Source: Roseiarcus sp035656495 (GTDB lineage Bacteria > Pseudomonadota > Alphaproteobacteria > Rhizobiales > Beijerinckiaceae). Taken from it: 39,988 nucleotides of DNA. Below the pieces are notes generated by a model. The model saw only the letters and a list, made by a program, of their open reading frames with translations. It made no database searches and had not been told where the DNA came from. The position numbers and the translations under genes were made by a program. This document shows positions 7,634 to 15,973 of the stretch, piece after piece. The DNA is taken from NCBI GenBank assembly GCA_035656495.1, contig DASRSL010000002.1, positions 1 through 39,988 of the forward strand, in the 5' to 3' direction. The number at the start of each line of letters is the position of its first letter. Positions within the stretch are counted from its first letter, which is position 1.

Positions 7634-8818
7634 TCACACGCCGGGATACATGCGGCCGAAGTTCAGGACGCCGCCGGGGTCGAAGCTCGCCTTGAGGCCC
7701 CGGCTTATGCGCAGCTCGAGCTCCGACAGAGGCTGAAACACCGCGACCGACTTCCTGAGCTCGTCCCTGGCGCGCATCAGGGTCGCATGTCCTTTGGTAT
7801 GCGCCAGCGTCCGGCGAACCTCGGCTGCGGCGCTTTCGCTTTCATCCGTGGCGAGCCAGACAAGCCCGCCGCCCAGATCAAGGTAGTGCGCCAATGCGGT
7901 CGCGGCGAGGCGTGCGATGAAGGCGTGCGCTTCGGACGGCGCAAGGCCAACCCGCCAGACGGCCCAGTCGCGCGGTTCGGCGATGAACTTCGCATCGCGA
8001 ATGGCGCGCCATAGCGCCGAGGAGTCCGCTCCGCCCAGAGGCTGGATCTCCCCGAATTCCGCAAGAAGCTCGATGAGCCGCCCGGCGCGATAGGCGACAG
8101 AGTCTTCGAAACCTTCGATGCGCAGCAGCGCCCGCGAGTCGTCAGCCCCTATTCCCACCGGCAGAAAGGCGGCGGCGCTGATGCCGAAGGGCGAGCCGAG
8201 GGCGCGGGTCATCGCGTCGATCGCGCGCTTTTCATCCAAACCGGCGATCTCCAGCGTCTGCACGCGTTCGGGTTTGGGGGCGAGTTTGATCGTCGCCTCG
8301 GTGAGGAAACCGAGCGTGCCATGGGCGCCGCAGTTCAGCTTGGTCAAATCGAGGCCGGTCACGTTCTTCATGACCCGGCCGCCGCAATGGATCGCCTCGC
8401 CGAGACCGTTGACCAGCCGCAGGCCCAAAACCGCGTCGCGCACGGCGCCGGCGCTCACCCGACGGGGGCCCGAATGGTTCGTCGCCACCATCCCGCCGAT
8501 CGTCGGCTCGCCTCTATTGGTCCATAGCGCCTCCGGACGCATCGGTTCAAACGGCAGGATCTGGTTGTGTTGCGAGATCGCCGCCTCAACCGCCTCGATG
8601 GTGGTTCCGGCCCTTGCGCAGATTGTCATTTCCGCCGGCTCATAGAAGACGACGCCCTCGAGCGCGGCGGTCGAAATTCCGCCTCGCCCGCAGCGCGGCC
8701 GTCCCAGGCCGCTCCGCGTATCGCCGCCGTGAATGTCGAGCTTGACCCCCTCCGCGCAGGCGGCGCGGATCATCTTTGCGGCCTCCGCTTCGCTTTCCGG
8801 GGTCTGAACGCCGCTCAT
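7634..8818 (-). CDS. glcE: Glycolate oxidase FAD-binding subunit GlcE
   Basis: A 394-aa FAD-binding PCMH-type subunit. It has the flavin-binding HGGDTRSGLGRP near the N-terminus, EPAEMTICARAGTTIEAVE, and GGRVMKNVTGLDLTKL, typical of GlcE, and ends with the FAD-linked oxidase C-terminal motif FDPGGVLNFGRMYPGV. ATG8818 overlaps the glcD stop as ATGA, which indicates translational coupling; the frame is open further upstream only as a shadow of glcD. GlcE is the smaller flavin subunit and is required for activity together with GlcD and GlcF. Confidence 0.95.
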   Translation of the reverse strand: MSGVQTPESEAEAAKMIRAACAEGVKLDIHGGDTRSGLGRPRCGRGGISTAALEGVVFYEPAEMTICARAGTTIEAVEAAISQHNQILPFEPMRPEALWTNRGEPTIGGMVATNHSGPRRVSAGAVRDAVLGLRLVNGLGEAIHCGGRVMKNVTGLDLTKLNCGAHGTLGFLTEATIKLAPKPERVQTLEIAGLDEKRAIDAMTRALGSPFGISAAAFLPVGIGADDSRALLRIEGFEDSVAYRAGRLIELLAEFGEIQPLGGADSSALWRAIRDAKFIAEPRDWAVWRVGLAPSEAHAFIARLAATALAHYLDLGGGLVWLATDESESAAAEVRRTLAHTKGHATLMRARDELRKSVAVFQPLSELELRISRGLKASFDPGGVLNFGRMYPGV

Positions 8819-10248
8819 GCCGCACGCTCGCCGAGCGGGAAGACCTTGGCCGGATTGAGACGGCCCTCCGGATCGAACACGGCGCGCACCCGTTTCTGCT
8901 GCTCGATTTCGACGTCGGCGAACTGGCGGGGCATCAGCTCGCGCTTCTCGATTCCGACGCCATGCTCGCCCGTGAGGCAGCCGCCGAGTTCGACGCACAT
9001 GGCGAGAATGTCGGCGCCAGCGGCCTCCGCCTTCGCGGCCTCTCCCAGGTCGTTGACGTTGTAGAGAATGAGCGGGTGCATGTTGCCGTCGCCCGCATGA
9101 AAGACATTGGCGACGCGCAGGCCGTAGGAGGCGCAAATCTCGCCGGTGCGCCTAAGGGCTTCCGGAAGCCGGCCCGTCGGGACCGTTCCGTCCATGCATA
9201 TGTAATCCGCGACCCGGCCGGTGGCGCCAAAAGCCGATTTTCGCCCCTTCCAGATCTGCGCGCTTTCCATCGCCGACATCGATTCGCGCACGGTGCGGAC
9301 GTTGTGCGCCATAGCGATCGCCGAGATCCTGGCGAGCAACGCCTGCATCTCGGTCTCGCTGCCTTCGACCTCGATGATCAGCATCGCCTCGGCGTCCAGC
9401 GGATAACCCGCATGAGCGAAATTCTCGCAAATGTGGATGGCGGGACGGTCCATATATTCCATCGCCACCGGAACGATGCCCGCGCCGATGATGGCCGCGA
9501 CGCACCGACTCGCGTCTTCGACCGAATCGAATCCGAACAGGACGGGGCGGGCGCCTTCGGCCGACCGGACAAGCCGCACCGTCGCTTCCGTGACGACGCC
9601 GAGCTGCCCCTCGCTGCCGCAGATAAGGCCGAGCAGGTCATAACCCGCAGCGTCCGGCGCGGGTCCGCCGATATCGAGAATCTCTCCGTCGAAGGTGGCG
9701 AACCGGACGCCGAGAAGGTTGTTGGTCGTCACGCCGTACTTCAGGCAGTGCGCGCCGCCCGAGTTCATCGCGATGTTGCCGCCGATCGTGCAGGCGAGCT
9801 GCGAGGACGGGTCGGGCGCGTAGAAAAAGCCTTCCGGACCCACGGCCTCCGAAATCGCCAGATTGGTCACGCCGGCTTCGACCCGGGCGTAGCGATCGGC
9901 CAGGTTCACTTCCAGGATGCGGTTCATCTTGGTCAGCGCGACGACGATCGCGTCCTCCTGCGGGATCGCCCCGCCCGAGAGCGACGTGCCGGCGCCGCGC
10001 GGAATGACGTTCACTTTCTCGTGCCTGCAAAAGCGAAGCAAGCGCGCGACCTCCTCGGTCGACCGCGGCAACGCGACCGCCAGCGGCAGACGGCGGTACG
10101 CGGTCAGCGCGTCGGTCTCGAAGGCGAGACGCCCCGATTCGTCGGCGATCAGGCATTCGGGCGCGAGGATTCTCGCCAGGCCCTCGACGATCGAATCACG
10201 ACGCCGAAGAACGTCTGCATCGAGACGGGGAAAAGCGATTTGCGGCAT
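8815..10248 (-). CDS. glcD: Glycolate oxidase FAD-linked subunit GlcD
   Basis: The catalytic flavin subunit (477 aa) of glycolate dehydrogenase. Visible features are the PCMH-type FAD domain (VNVIPRGAGTSLSGGAIP, then SSQLACTIGGNIAMNSGG), the substrate-domain motif VFHAGDGNMHPLI, and GGCLTGEHGVGIEKRELM near the C-terminus. The ATG at 10248 (MPQIAF) is preferred over the longer frame from 10320 because it has a GAGGG ribosome site and matches GlcD N-termini. It is the first gene of glcD-glcE-glcF, and the ATGA overlap with glcE supports an operon. It makes glyoxylate, which could feed a serine cycle or malate synthesis. No glcB malate synthase or glcC regulator is next to it. Confidence 0.95.
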   Translation of the reverse strand: MPQIAFPRLDADVLRRRDSIVEGLARILAPECLIADESGRLAFETDALTAYRRLPLAVALPRSTEEVARLLRFCRHEKVNVIPRGAGTSLSGGAIPQEDAIVVALTKMNRILEVNLADRYARVEAGVTNLAISEAVGPEGFFYAPDPSSQLACTIGGNIAMNSGGAHCLKYGVTTNNLLGVRFATFDGEILDIGGPAPDAAGYDLLGLICGSEGQLGVVTEATVRLVRSAEGARPVLFGFDSVEDASRCVAAIIGAGIVPVAMEYMDRPAIHICENFAHAGYPLDAEAMLIIEVEGSETEMQALLARISAIAMAHNVRTVRESMSAMESAQIWKGRKSAFGATGRVADYICMDGTVPTGRLPEALRRTGEICASYGLRVANVFHAGDGNMHPLILYNVNDLGEAAKAEAAGADILAMCVELGGCLTGEHGVGIEKRELMPRQFADVEIEQQKRVRAVFDPEGRLNPAKVFPLGERAA

Positions 10249-10357
10249 GAGGCCCTCGGCTGACGGATCGAACGCCCTCCCATCCAGAGCTTGGCCGATC
10301 CACTTTACAGATAGGCGCAACCTCTAGGTCTGTCATGGGGCTTCTCCGCAAGTGAGG

Positions 10358-11671
10358 TCAGATCTCGACCGGCTGTTCCGACATTCCGTTGACGCCGAAG
10401 AGGCGCCGATATCGTTCGATCTCGTCGGGCGGCCCCAGCGCCTTATTCGGATTGTCGGAAAGCTTCACCGCAGGCCTTCCGTCCGCCTCGGTCACTTTGC
10501 AGACGAGTGAAATGGCCCTGAGCTGCCCGTCCGCTCCGGCCGGCGCGCATCCACGGAAGTCGTTGGTCAGGTTCGTCCCCCAACCGAATGACAGATTGAC
10601 CCGGCCGCGCAACGCGCGGGCGGACTCTTCGATCAAATCGACGTCCATCGCGTCCGACAACACGACGAGCTTCTCGTGGGGATCGCGCCCTCGCATTCTC
10701 CACCAGTCGATGAGCTCGCGCGCGCTCTCGACCGCCGGCTTGGAATCGGGGCGGGCCCCCTTCCAGTCGGCGACCCAGTCGGGCGCGTTGCGCAGGAAAG
10801 ACGTCGTGCCGAAGCAGTCGGGCAGAACGACGAGCAGGTTCCCGCCATACATCTGCGCCCAGTCCTCGAGAACTTTGTAGGGCGAGGCGCGCAGCTCGGC
10901 GTCATTGCGCGCGATCGCCGCATAGACCATCGGCAGCTCGTGCGCGTTGGTGCCGATCGCCTCGAGGCCGGTGTCCATCGCATGCTTGACGTTGGACGTC
11001 CCGATGAAGCTTTCGCCGAGGCCCTCCTGCAGCGCTTCCACGCACCAGCGCTGCCAAAGAAAGCTGTGCCGGCGGCGGGCGCCGAAATCCGAGACTTTCA
11101 GCGGCCCCTCGCGGGCCAAGAGCCGGAGCCGTTCGACCTTCGACCAGAGCTTGGCTTTCGCCCGCGCATAGAGCACGTCGAGATCGAAGCGGCTCATGTT
11201 GCGCATCGCCGCTCGTGCGCGAAGCTCGCTGATGATGGCGAGAGCCGGAATCTCCCACATGGTGGTTCCGGTCCAGGCGCCCGCGAAGCTCAACTCATAT
11301 TGCCCGTCGCGCCGCGTCAACTCGTATTCGGGGAGCTGGAAATGGCTCAGCCACTCCATGAAGTCGGGCTCGAAGATGTGCCTGGTCCCGTAGAACGTGT
11401 TGCCGGCGAGCCAGATCAACTCGTTCTTGGCGAAGCGGAGCGACCGCGCGTGATCAAGCTGGTCGATCAGCTCGCGCTCGTCCACGATCTGGGCGAGGCG
11501 AACAGAAGCCGTCCGATTGATGAGGTGAAAGGTCACCTGCCGTTTCGGATGCATCTTCCAGATCATCTGGAGCATCAGCAACTTGTAAAAATCCGTGTCG
11601 AGCAGCGTCCGGACCGCGGGATCGATTCGGAAGGTGTGGTTATAGACGCGGGTTGCGATGTCCGTTGCCAT
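10358..11671 (-). CDS. pncB: Nicotinate phosphoribosyltransferase
   Basis: A 437-aa enzyme that makes nicotinate mononucleotide from nicotinate and PRPP with ATP hydrolysis, the entry step of the NAD salvage (Preiss-Handler) pathway. The N-terminus LLDTDFYKLLMLQMIWK and the GTSNVKHAMDTGLEAIGTNAHELPM region (given here as GTSNVKHA and GTNAHELP) contain the family's substrate-binding and phosphorylated-histidine segment. The conserved VLSDAMD and FGWGTNLTND near the C-terminus bind phosphate. The ATG start MATDIATRVYNH matches PncB of Rhizobiales. It is a stand-alone gene on the minus strand, separated by about 110 bases from glcD and divergent from the lutA remnant. Confidence 0.95.
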   Translation of the reverse strand: MATDIATRVYNHTFRIDPAVRTLLDTDFYKLLMLQMIWKMHPKRQVTFHLINRTASVRLAQIVDERELIDQLDHARSLRFAKNELIWLAGNTFYGTRHIFEPDFMEWLSHFQLPEYELTRRDGQYELSFAGAWTGTTMWEIPALAIISELRARAAMRNMSRFDLDVLYARAKAKLWSKVERLRLLAREGPLKVSDFGARRRHSFLWQRWCVEALQEGLGESFIGTSNVKHAMDTGLEAIGTNAHELPMVYAAIARNDAELRASPYKVLEDWAQMYGGNLLVVLPDCFGTTSFLRNAPDWVADWKGARPDSKPAVESARELIDWWRMRGRDPHEKLVVLSDAMDVDLIEESARALRGRVNLSFGWGTNLTNDFRGCAPAGADGQLRAISLVCKVTEADGRPAVKLSDNPNKALGPPDEIERYRRLFGVNGMSEQPVEI

Positions 11672-11744
11672 TGTGCGACCTTACGGAGCCGCTCGAATCG
11701 CGGCAAGCGCGAGAAACGGGCCTGGATCAGAGGTTGAAGCGGAG

Positions 11745-12017
11745 ATGTGCGAGACGTCGGCAAGCGCCGCGCCGGCTTTACGGCTGGAGCCGCGTGTCGG
11801 GCTGTTCGTCACTTGCCTCGTCGACATCATCCGCCCCACGATCGGCTTCGCCGCAGTCAAGCTGCTCGAGGACGCGGGATGCTCGGTCGTCGTGCCCGCC
11901 CAGACCTGGCGCGCACGGCCCGAGAAGGCTCCATATCGTGATCGCCGGCTGACGTTGTTCCTTGCAATTCTGGTTCACGGCCGTCGCAATAATGCCGCCG
12001 TCGTACAGTTTTGGTAA
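11745..12017 (+). pseudogene. Truncated LutA-like (Fe-S) protein, N-terminal fragment
   Basis: After a short leader, about 40 residues (roughly 11793-11909) match the start of LutA/YkgE, the cysteine-rich CCG-domain subunit of lactate utilisation and glycolate-type oxidases: RVGLFVTCLVDIIRPTIGF, then AAVKLLEDAGCSVVVPAQT. In intact proteins the next residues are the CCGQPAYNSG cluster motif, but here the frame turns into WRARPEKAP and unrelated sequence, ending at 12017. The normal protein is about 240 aa; most of it and the LutB/LutC partners are missing. It is a deletion relic and probably not functional. ATG11745 is preceded by GGAG, so a short peptide could still be made. Confidence 0.7.
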
Positions 12018-12087
12018 CCTTGGCATGGTTAATCAAACGAGAGAAGCGTGCGCTTCATAATGGATGCGGGACGCGTGGGCGGGTTCG

Positions 12088-13593
12088 ATGAAGTTTGACG
12101 TGCGGTTGATTAGCGGACTCATTTGCTTGCCTTTGGCGGTTTCGGTCGCCTTCGGACAAGCGACGACGGCGCCGGCGCAGGATGCTTCGCCAACCGTCAA
12201 ACCGGCCGGACCAAGTCCACAGCCTCCAGCCGGCGTTCCGGCCAATCCCTTCATGCCTCCGCAGGCCGGCGCGCCCGCGTCCTCCGCGGCCCAGGCGCCG
12301 AGCGCGGCGCCGTCGTCCCCGGCCGCGGCCCCGGCGCCGAGCGCGGCGTCGCCGGTCAACGCCATGCCCGCCCCGACGCCGGCGGCGTCCGGCGTGACGC
12401 CCGTGAGCCCTCCCGTCGCAGCGGCGCCCCGGCCGAAGCCGAAGAAGGTCGCTCCTCCGCCGCCTCCGCTCGAGACCGCCCTTTCGACCGACCCGGAGCC
12501 CACTTTCGAGCCCAACACGTTCTTCTCCACCGCGAAGGCGTCCGAACGCTACGCGGCGATCGCCGACGCGGGCGGCTGGCCGACCGACATCGTGGCCCTT
12601 CATCCCGGCGCTTGGGGGCGCGAGGTCGCGAAGCTGCGGAAGCGCCTTGCGACCGAAGGGTATCTGGACTCGCAGCATTCGGTTGGGCCGGCTTGGACTG
12701 CCGAGCTGACGGCCGCCGTCAAGCGCTTCCAGTCGCACATGGGGCTGAGACAGACCGGAATCGTCGCCGGCGCGACGCTGAAGGCGATCAACATTCCAGC
12801 GAACGTTCGGTTCAGAGAGCTGGCCTCCAGCGCCGACCGCCTCGCGGGGGTCAATTTCGATTTCGGCGGTCGCTATGTCGTCGTCAATCTGCCCTCGACA
12901 TCGGTCGAGGCGGTCGAGAACGGACGCGTCGTTCACCGCTATGTGGCGATCGTCGGCGATCCGGAGCACCCGTCGCCCGGGATCGCCGCGCAGATCCAGG
13001 TCATCAATCTGAATCCGACGTGGACGGTGCCGGTCTCCATCATCAAGAAAGAAATCATCCCGCGCATGCAGCGCGATCCGGGCTATCTCACGCGCGAGAA
13101 GATCCGGATCCTCGACGGCTCGGGGCAGGCAATCAACCCGAAGGCGATCAACTGGAGTTCCGAGCGAGCCGCCAACTACATCTTGAGGCAGGATTCGGGC
13201 GCCGGCAACTCGCTCGGGACGATCCGCATCGGCATGCCCAACAGGCTCGCCGTCTACATGCACGACACGCCTTCGAAGCGGCTGTTCGGGGCCGACTACC
13301 GATTCCTCAGCCACGGTTGCGTCCGGGTCCAGGGGGTCTACGACTACGCGGAGTGGTTGCTCGAGGGGACGCCCGGAGGCCCGACCGGCGTCTGGGACAA
13401 GGCGGCGATGCTGGAGAAGGTCAAGGAGGGCGCGCCCTTCGACATCCGGCTTCTGAAGCCGGTCCCGGTCATCTGGGTCTATCTCACGGGCTGGGCGAAC
13501 GGCGACGGCCCGGCCAACTTCCGCGACGACGTCTATGGTCTCGACACGGTCGGCGGCGCCCAGGCGAGCGCCCAGCCTGCGGCGACGCAGTGA
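12088..13593 (+). CDS. Secreted L,D-transpeptidase (YkuD family) with peptidoglycan-binding domain
   Basis: A 501-aa periplasmic enzyme that forms 3-3 crosslinks in peptidoglycan or anchors proteins to it. ATG12088 begins a clear signal peptide (MKFDVRLISGLICLPLAVSV, cleavage near AFGQA). Residues about 27-128 are a Pro/Ala-rich linker. Residues about 172-235 are a PG_binding_1-type domain (REVAKLRKRLATEGYL...VKRFQSHMGL). The YkuD catalytic domain is about 262-450, with MHDTPSKRLF and the active-site SHGCVRV (Cys411). This order matches the YcbB/LdtD group. ATG12064 is possible but would put charged residues before the signal peptide. No membrane anchor follows. It is transcribed alone. Confidence 0.92.
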   Translation: MKFDVRLISGLICLPLAVSVAFGQATTAPAQDASPTVKPAGPSPQPPAGVPANPFMPPQAGAPASSAAQAPSAAPSSPAAAPAPSAASPVNAMPAPTPAASGVTPVSPPVAAAPRPKPKKVAPPPPPLETALSTDPEPTFEPNTFFSTAKASERYAAIADAGGWPTDIVALHPGAWGREVAKLRKRLATEGYLDSQHSVGPAWTAELTAAVKRFQSHMGLRQTGIVAGATLKAINIPANVRFRELASSADRLAGVNFDFGGRYVVVNLPSTSVEAVENGRVVHRYVAIVGDPEHPSPGIAAQIQVINLNPTWTVPVSIIKKEIIPRMQRDPGYLTREKIRILDGSGQAINPKAINWSSERAANYILRQDSGAGNSLGTIRIGMPNRLAVYMHDTPSKRLFGADYRFLSHGCVRVQGVYDYAEWLLEGTPGGPTGVWDKAAMLEKVKEGAPFDIRLLKPVPVIWVYLTGWANGDGPANFRDDVYGLDTVGGAQASAQPAATQ

Positions 13594-13685
13594 GCCGAAG
13601 CGATCGGGCGCCGTGGACGAACGCGCCGGCTTGACGCGCCGAACCCTCGTCGCGCTAACGAACGCGGCTCAGAGAGAGGGGATTC

Positions 13686-13934
13686 ATGCTGCGCCTTTTG
13701 GCTGCGGTCGCCGCTGTTCTGGCGGCGTCGGCGACGGCGGCCTCGGCCGGCGACGCAAAAGGGGAATGGGCGCGCGAGCCAACGATATGGGATGTTCGAG
13801 GCTGCTTGCCGGCGTCGGTCGGCGTCTTCTTCGTTGAACGAAGACGGCGACGATCGCGCTGCCATGTCCGCGATGTGCTCGCCCTCACATCCTGCCGGCG
13901 AGCGTTGGTGTATCCAAAACGCATCAATCGATGA
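13686..13934 (+). CDS. Small secreted protein, possibly a truncated DUF2147-like remnant
   Basis: An 82-aa ORF that opens with a convincing signal peptide (MLRLLAAVAAVLAASATAAS, cleavage near ASAG), followed by GDAKGEWARE. That resembles the first residues of secreted DUF2147 proteins, but the characteristic cysteine motif does not follow. The remaining 45 residues are Arg-rich and unlike any family I recognise. AGAGAGGGG lies just upstream of the ATG, a good ribosome site. The likeliest reading is a real gene start fused to unrelated sequence by deletion or frameshift. A genuine short secreted peptide cannot be excluded. Confidence 0.35.
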   Translation: MLRLLAAVAAVLAASATAASAGDAKGEWAREPTIWDVRGCLPASVGVFFVERRRRRSRCHVRDVLALTSCRRALVYPKRINR

Positions 13935-13983
13935 GCGCCGCACGAAGTGCGGCGTCGACAGCGAACCGACTTGGCGGAAGCCG

Positions 13984-14208
13984 ATGTTGACTTACCACTA
14001 CGCCCTGATCAGCGACCCGTGCGAGCGCACCGTCAACGCATTCTTGGACTATGCGCGCGCTCATCCGGCCTGCTTGCTCACGCTTACGCCGACAGACTCG
14101 CGCGACATGCAGCGCGCCATCGCTACAGCGTGGAGCGGCCACGAACATGAATTCGCGGGGGCGGATGAAGAATATGGGATTGCGCTCGACGGGAGCGCCC
14201 TCAACTAA
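13984..14208 (+). CDS. Hypothetical protein, 74 aa
   Basis: The ORF begins MLTYHYALISDPCERTVNAF and ends in an acidic tail (EEYGIALDGSALN). The composition is balanced, with GC-rich third codon positions like neighbouring genes, and a weak GGA ribosome site lies seven bases upstream. I recognise no family. The frame is open upstream to 13792, but that part looks non-coding. It lies between the small secreted ORF and the convergent efflux operon. It may be real or chance; no function is proposed. Confidence 0.3.
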   Translation: MLTYHYALISDPCERTVNAFLDYARAHPACLLTLTPTDSRDMQRAIATAWSGHEHEFAGADEEYGIALDGSALN

Positions 14209-14353
14209 GGTCTGTAGACATTCGACTAGGGGCGCGACTTGCTCGCCTTTCTCGAACCGGACAAGGGCCGGATAGCCTTTCGATCTTTGCGATGAACCGC
14301 CGCAGATCGTTTTGATCTGTCTGGCTCGCACCCCCGATTCCACCGAAGCTGGC

Positions 14354-15973
14354 CTAATGAGAAGACGCCGCCTTTCGCGGAGGCGACCTCAGGTCGACCC
14401 GCTGCAGGAGAAAGGACGCCGGAACGAGCAACAGCGCGAAGAGCGCCAAGTAGGCGAACACGTCGATATACGAGAGCAGGGTCGCCTGGTTCATCAGCGT
14501 CTGGCCGATCCAGGCGGTCGCCTGGCGCTGAGCCTTGGGCATGCTCGACCCGTGCTGGAGAAAATAGGCCGAGGCTCGCCTGAACGTGTCGGCGTAGGGG
14601 ATCGACGAGGGGAAGATGTTCGCGTCGAGGCGCGCCTGATAGAACTGGTCGCCCCGCGCCAGCAACGTTTGCGCCGCCGATATGCCGATGCTGCCGCCGA
14701 GATTGCGCGCGACGTTGATCAGCGCCGACGCCTGCCCCGATTTTCCCCATGGCAGGCCGATGTAGGAATAGCTCGTTATGACCAGAAACAGGAGCGGTAT
14801 GCCGACCATCTGGAAGACGCGCGCCCACGCGAACCACCAGAAGTCCGTGTCGGGCGAAAGGTCGGTGAAGTGGTAAAGCGCGGCCGAAATCGCGAGCAGC
14901 GCCGCCGCCATCATGTAGCGCGGCTGAACGAAGCCGCTCACCCGTCCCGCCGCCATCATCGCGGCCATGGCCGCAAAGCCGCCCGGCATGAGCGACAGCC
15001 CGGCCCAGGTGGCGGTGTAGGCGAAGTTCTGCTGCAACAACTGGGGCATGAGCTGCGTGGTTCCGAACAGGACCGCGCCGACCGCCAGCATGATGAAGAA
15101 CGACGTGCCGAACTGGCGCCGTCCGATCAGGCTGATGTCGACGATCGGATCGTCCCGCGTGAGCTCCCAGGGCACGAAGACGAGAAACGACAACCCCGAG
15201 GCGAGCGCGCAGGCCATGATGAATGTCGAGTTGAACCAGTCGTCCTCCTGTCCCTTGTCGAGCACGATCTCGAGGAAGCCTAGCGCCAGCGCGGACAGCA
15301 CGAAGCCGACCCAGTCGACGCGGAGGCCCCTGCGCCACCGCGACAGACGCTCCCTGACCATAGCGGGAGGCTCGTCGACGAATGCGGCGACAAGCGCGAG
15401 CGACAGCGCGCCGACCGGCACGTTGATGAAAAAAATCCAATGCCAGGAGGCGTTGTCGGTGATGTAGCCGCCGATCGCCGGGCCGACCGCCGGCGCGACG
15501 ATGACGGCCACGCCGTAAATCGCGAAAGCCTGCGCTCGCCTCGCCGGCGGAAATGAATCGGCCAGCATCGCCTGTTCGCTCGGCGCCATCCCGCCGCCGC
15601 CGATCCCTTGAAACACGCGAAACGCAACGAGCAGCGTCAGGTTCGGCGCGAGACCGCACAGCAGCGAAGCGATCGTGAACAGGCCAACCGACAGCATGTA
15701 GAACCGCTTCCGGCCGATGACGTCGGACAGCCACCCGCTGATCGGCAGAATGACGGCGTTGGCGACGAGATAGCTGGTGAGGATCCAGGTGCTCTCGTCA
15801 TAGCTCGTCCCCAGTGACCCGGCGATGTTCAAGAGCGAGACATTGGCGATCGAGGTGTCGAGCACCGTCATGAAGGTCGCGATCGACAGGATGACCGTGA
15901 TCAGCCACGGGTTGTGCGCTCCCGCGGCCGAGCGGCTCGAGTCCCAACCCTGGTTGGCTGGAATAGCCGTCAT
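14354..15973 (-). CDS. emrB: DHA2-family MFS multidrug efflux permease (EmrB-like)
   Basis: A 539-aa inner-membrane proton antiporter of the 14-helix DHA2 family. Motif C-type ITVILSIATFMTVLDTSIAN in the first helix, motif A-like GWLSDVIGRKRFYM between helices 2 and 3, and VAPAVGPAIGGYITDN in helix 5 mark the family. It probably exports hydrophobic drugs or weak acids together with the adaptor encoded directly upstream. The ATG start (MTAIPANQ) overlaps the adaptor stop as ATGA. No outer-membrane TolC-type gene or regulator is adjacent, so the outer-membrane channel must be encoded elsewhere. Exact substrates cannot be inferred. Confidence 0.9.
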   Translation of the reverse strand: MTAIPANQGWDSSRSAAGAHNPWLITVILSIATFMTVLDTSIANVSLLNIAGSLGTSYDESTWILTSYLVANAVILPISGWLSDVIGRKRFYMLSVGLFTIASLLCGLAPNLTLLVAFRVFQGIGGGGMAPSEQAMLADSFPPARRAQAFAIYGVAVIVAPAVGPAIGGYITDNASWHWIFFINVPVGALSLALVAAFVDEPPAMVRERLSRWRRGLRVDWVGFVLSALALGFLEIVLDKGQEDDWFNSTFIMACALASGLSFLVFVPWELTRDDPIVDISLIGRRQFGTSFFIMLAVGAVLFGTTQLMPQLLQQNFAYTATWAGLSLMPGGFAAMAAMMAAGRVSGFVQPRYMMAAALLAISAALYHFTDLSPDTDFWWFAWARVFQMVGIPLLFLVITSYSYIGLPWGKSGQASALINVARNLGGSIGISAAQTLLARGDQFYQARLDANIFPSSIPYADTFRRASAYFLQHGSSMPKAQRQATAWIGQTLMNQATLLSYIDVFAYLALFALLLVPASFLLQRVDLRSPPRKAASSH

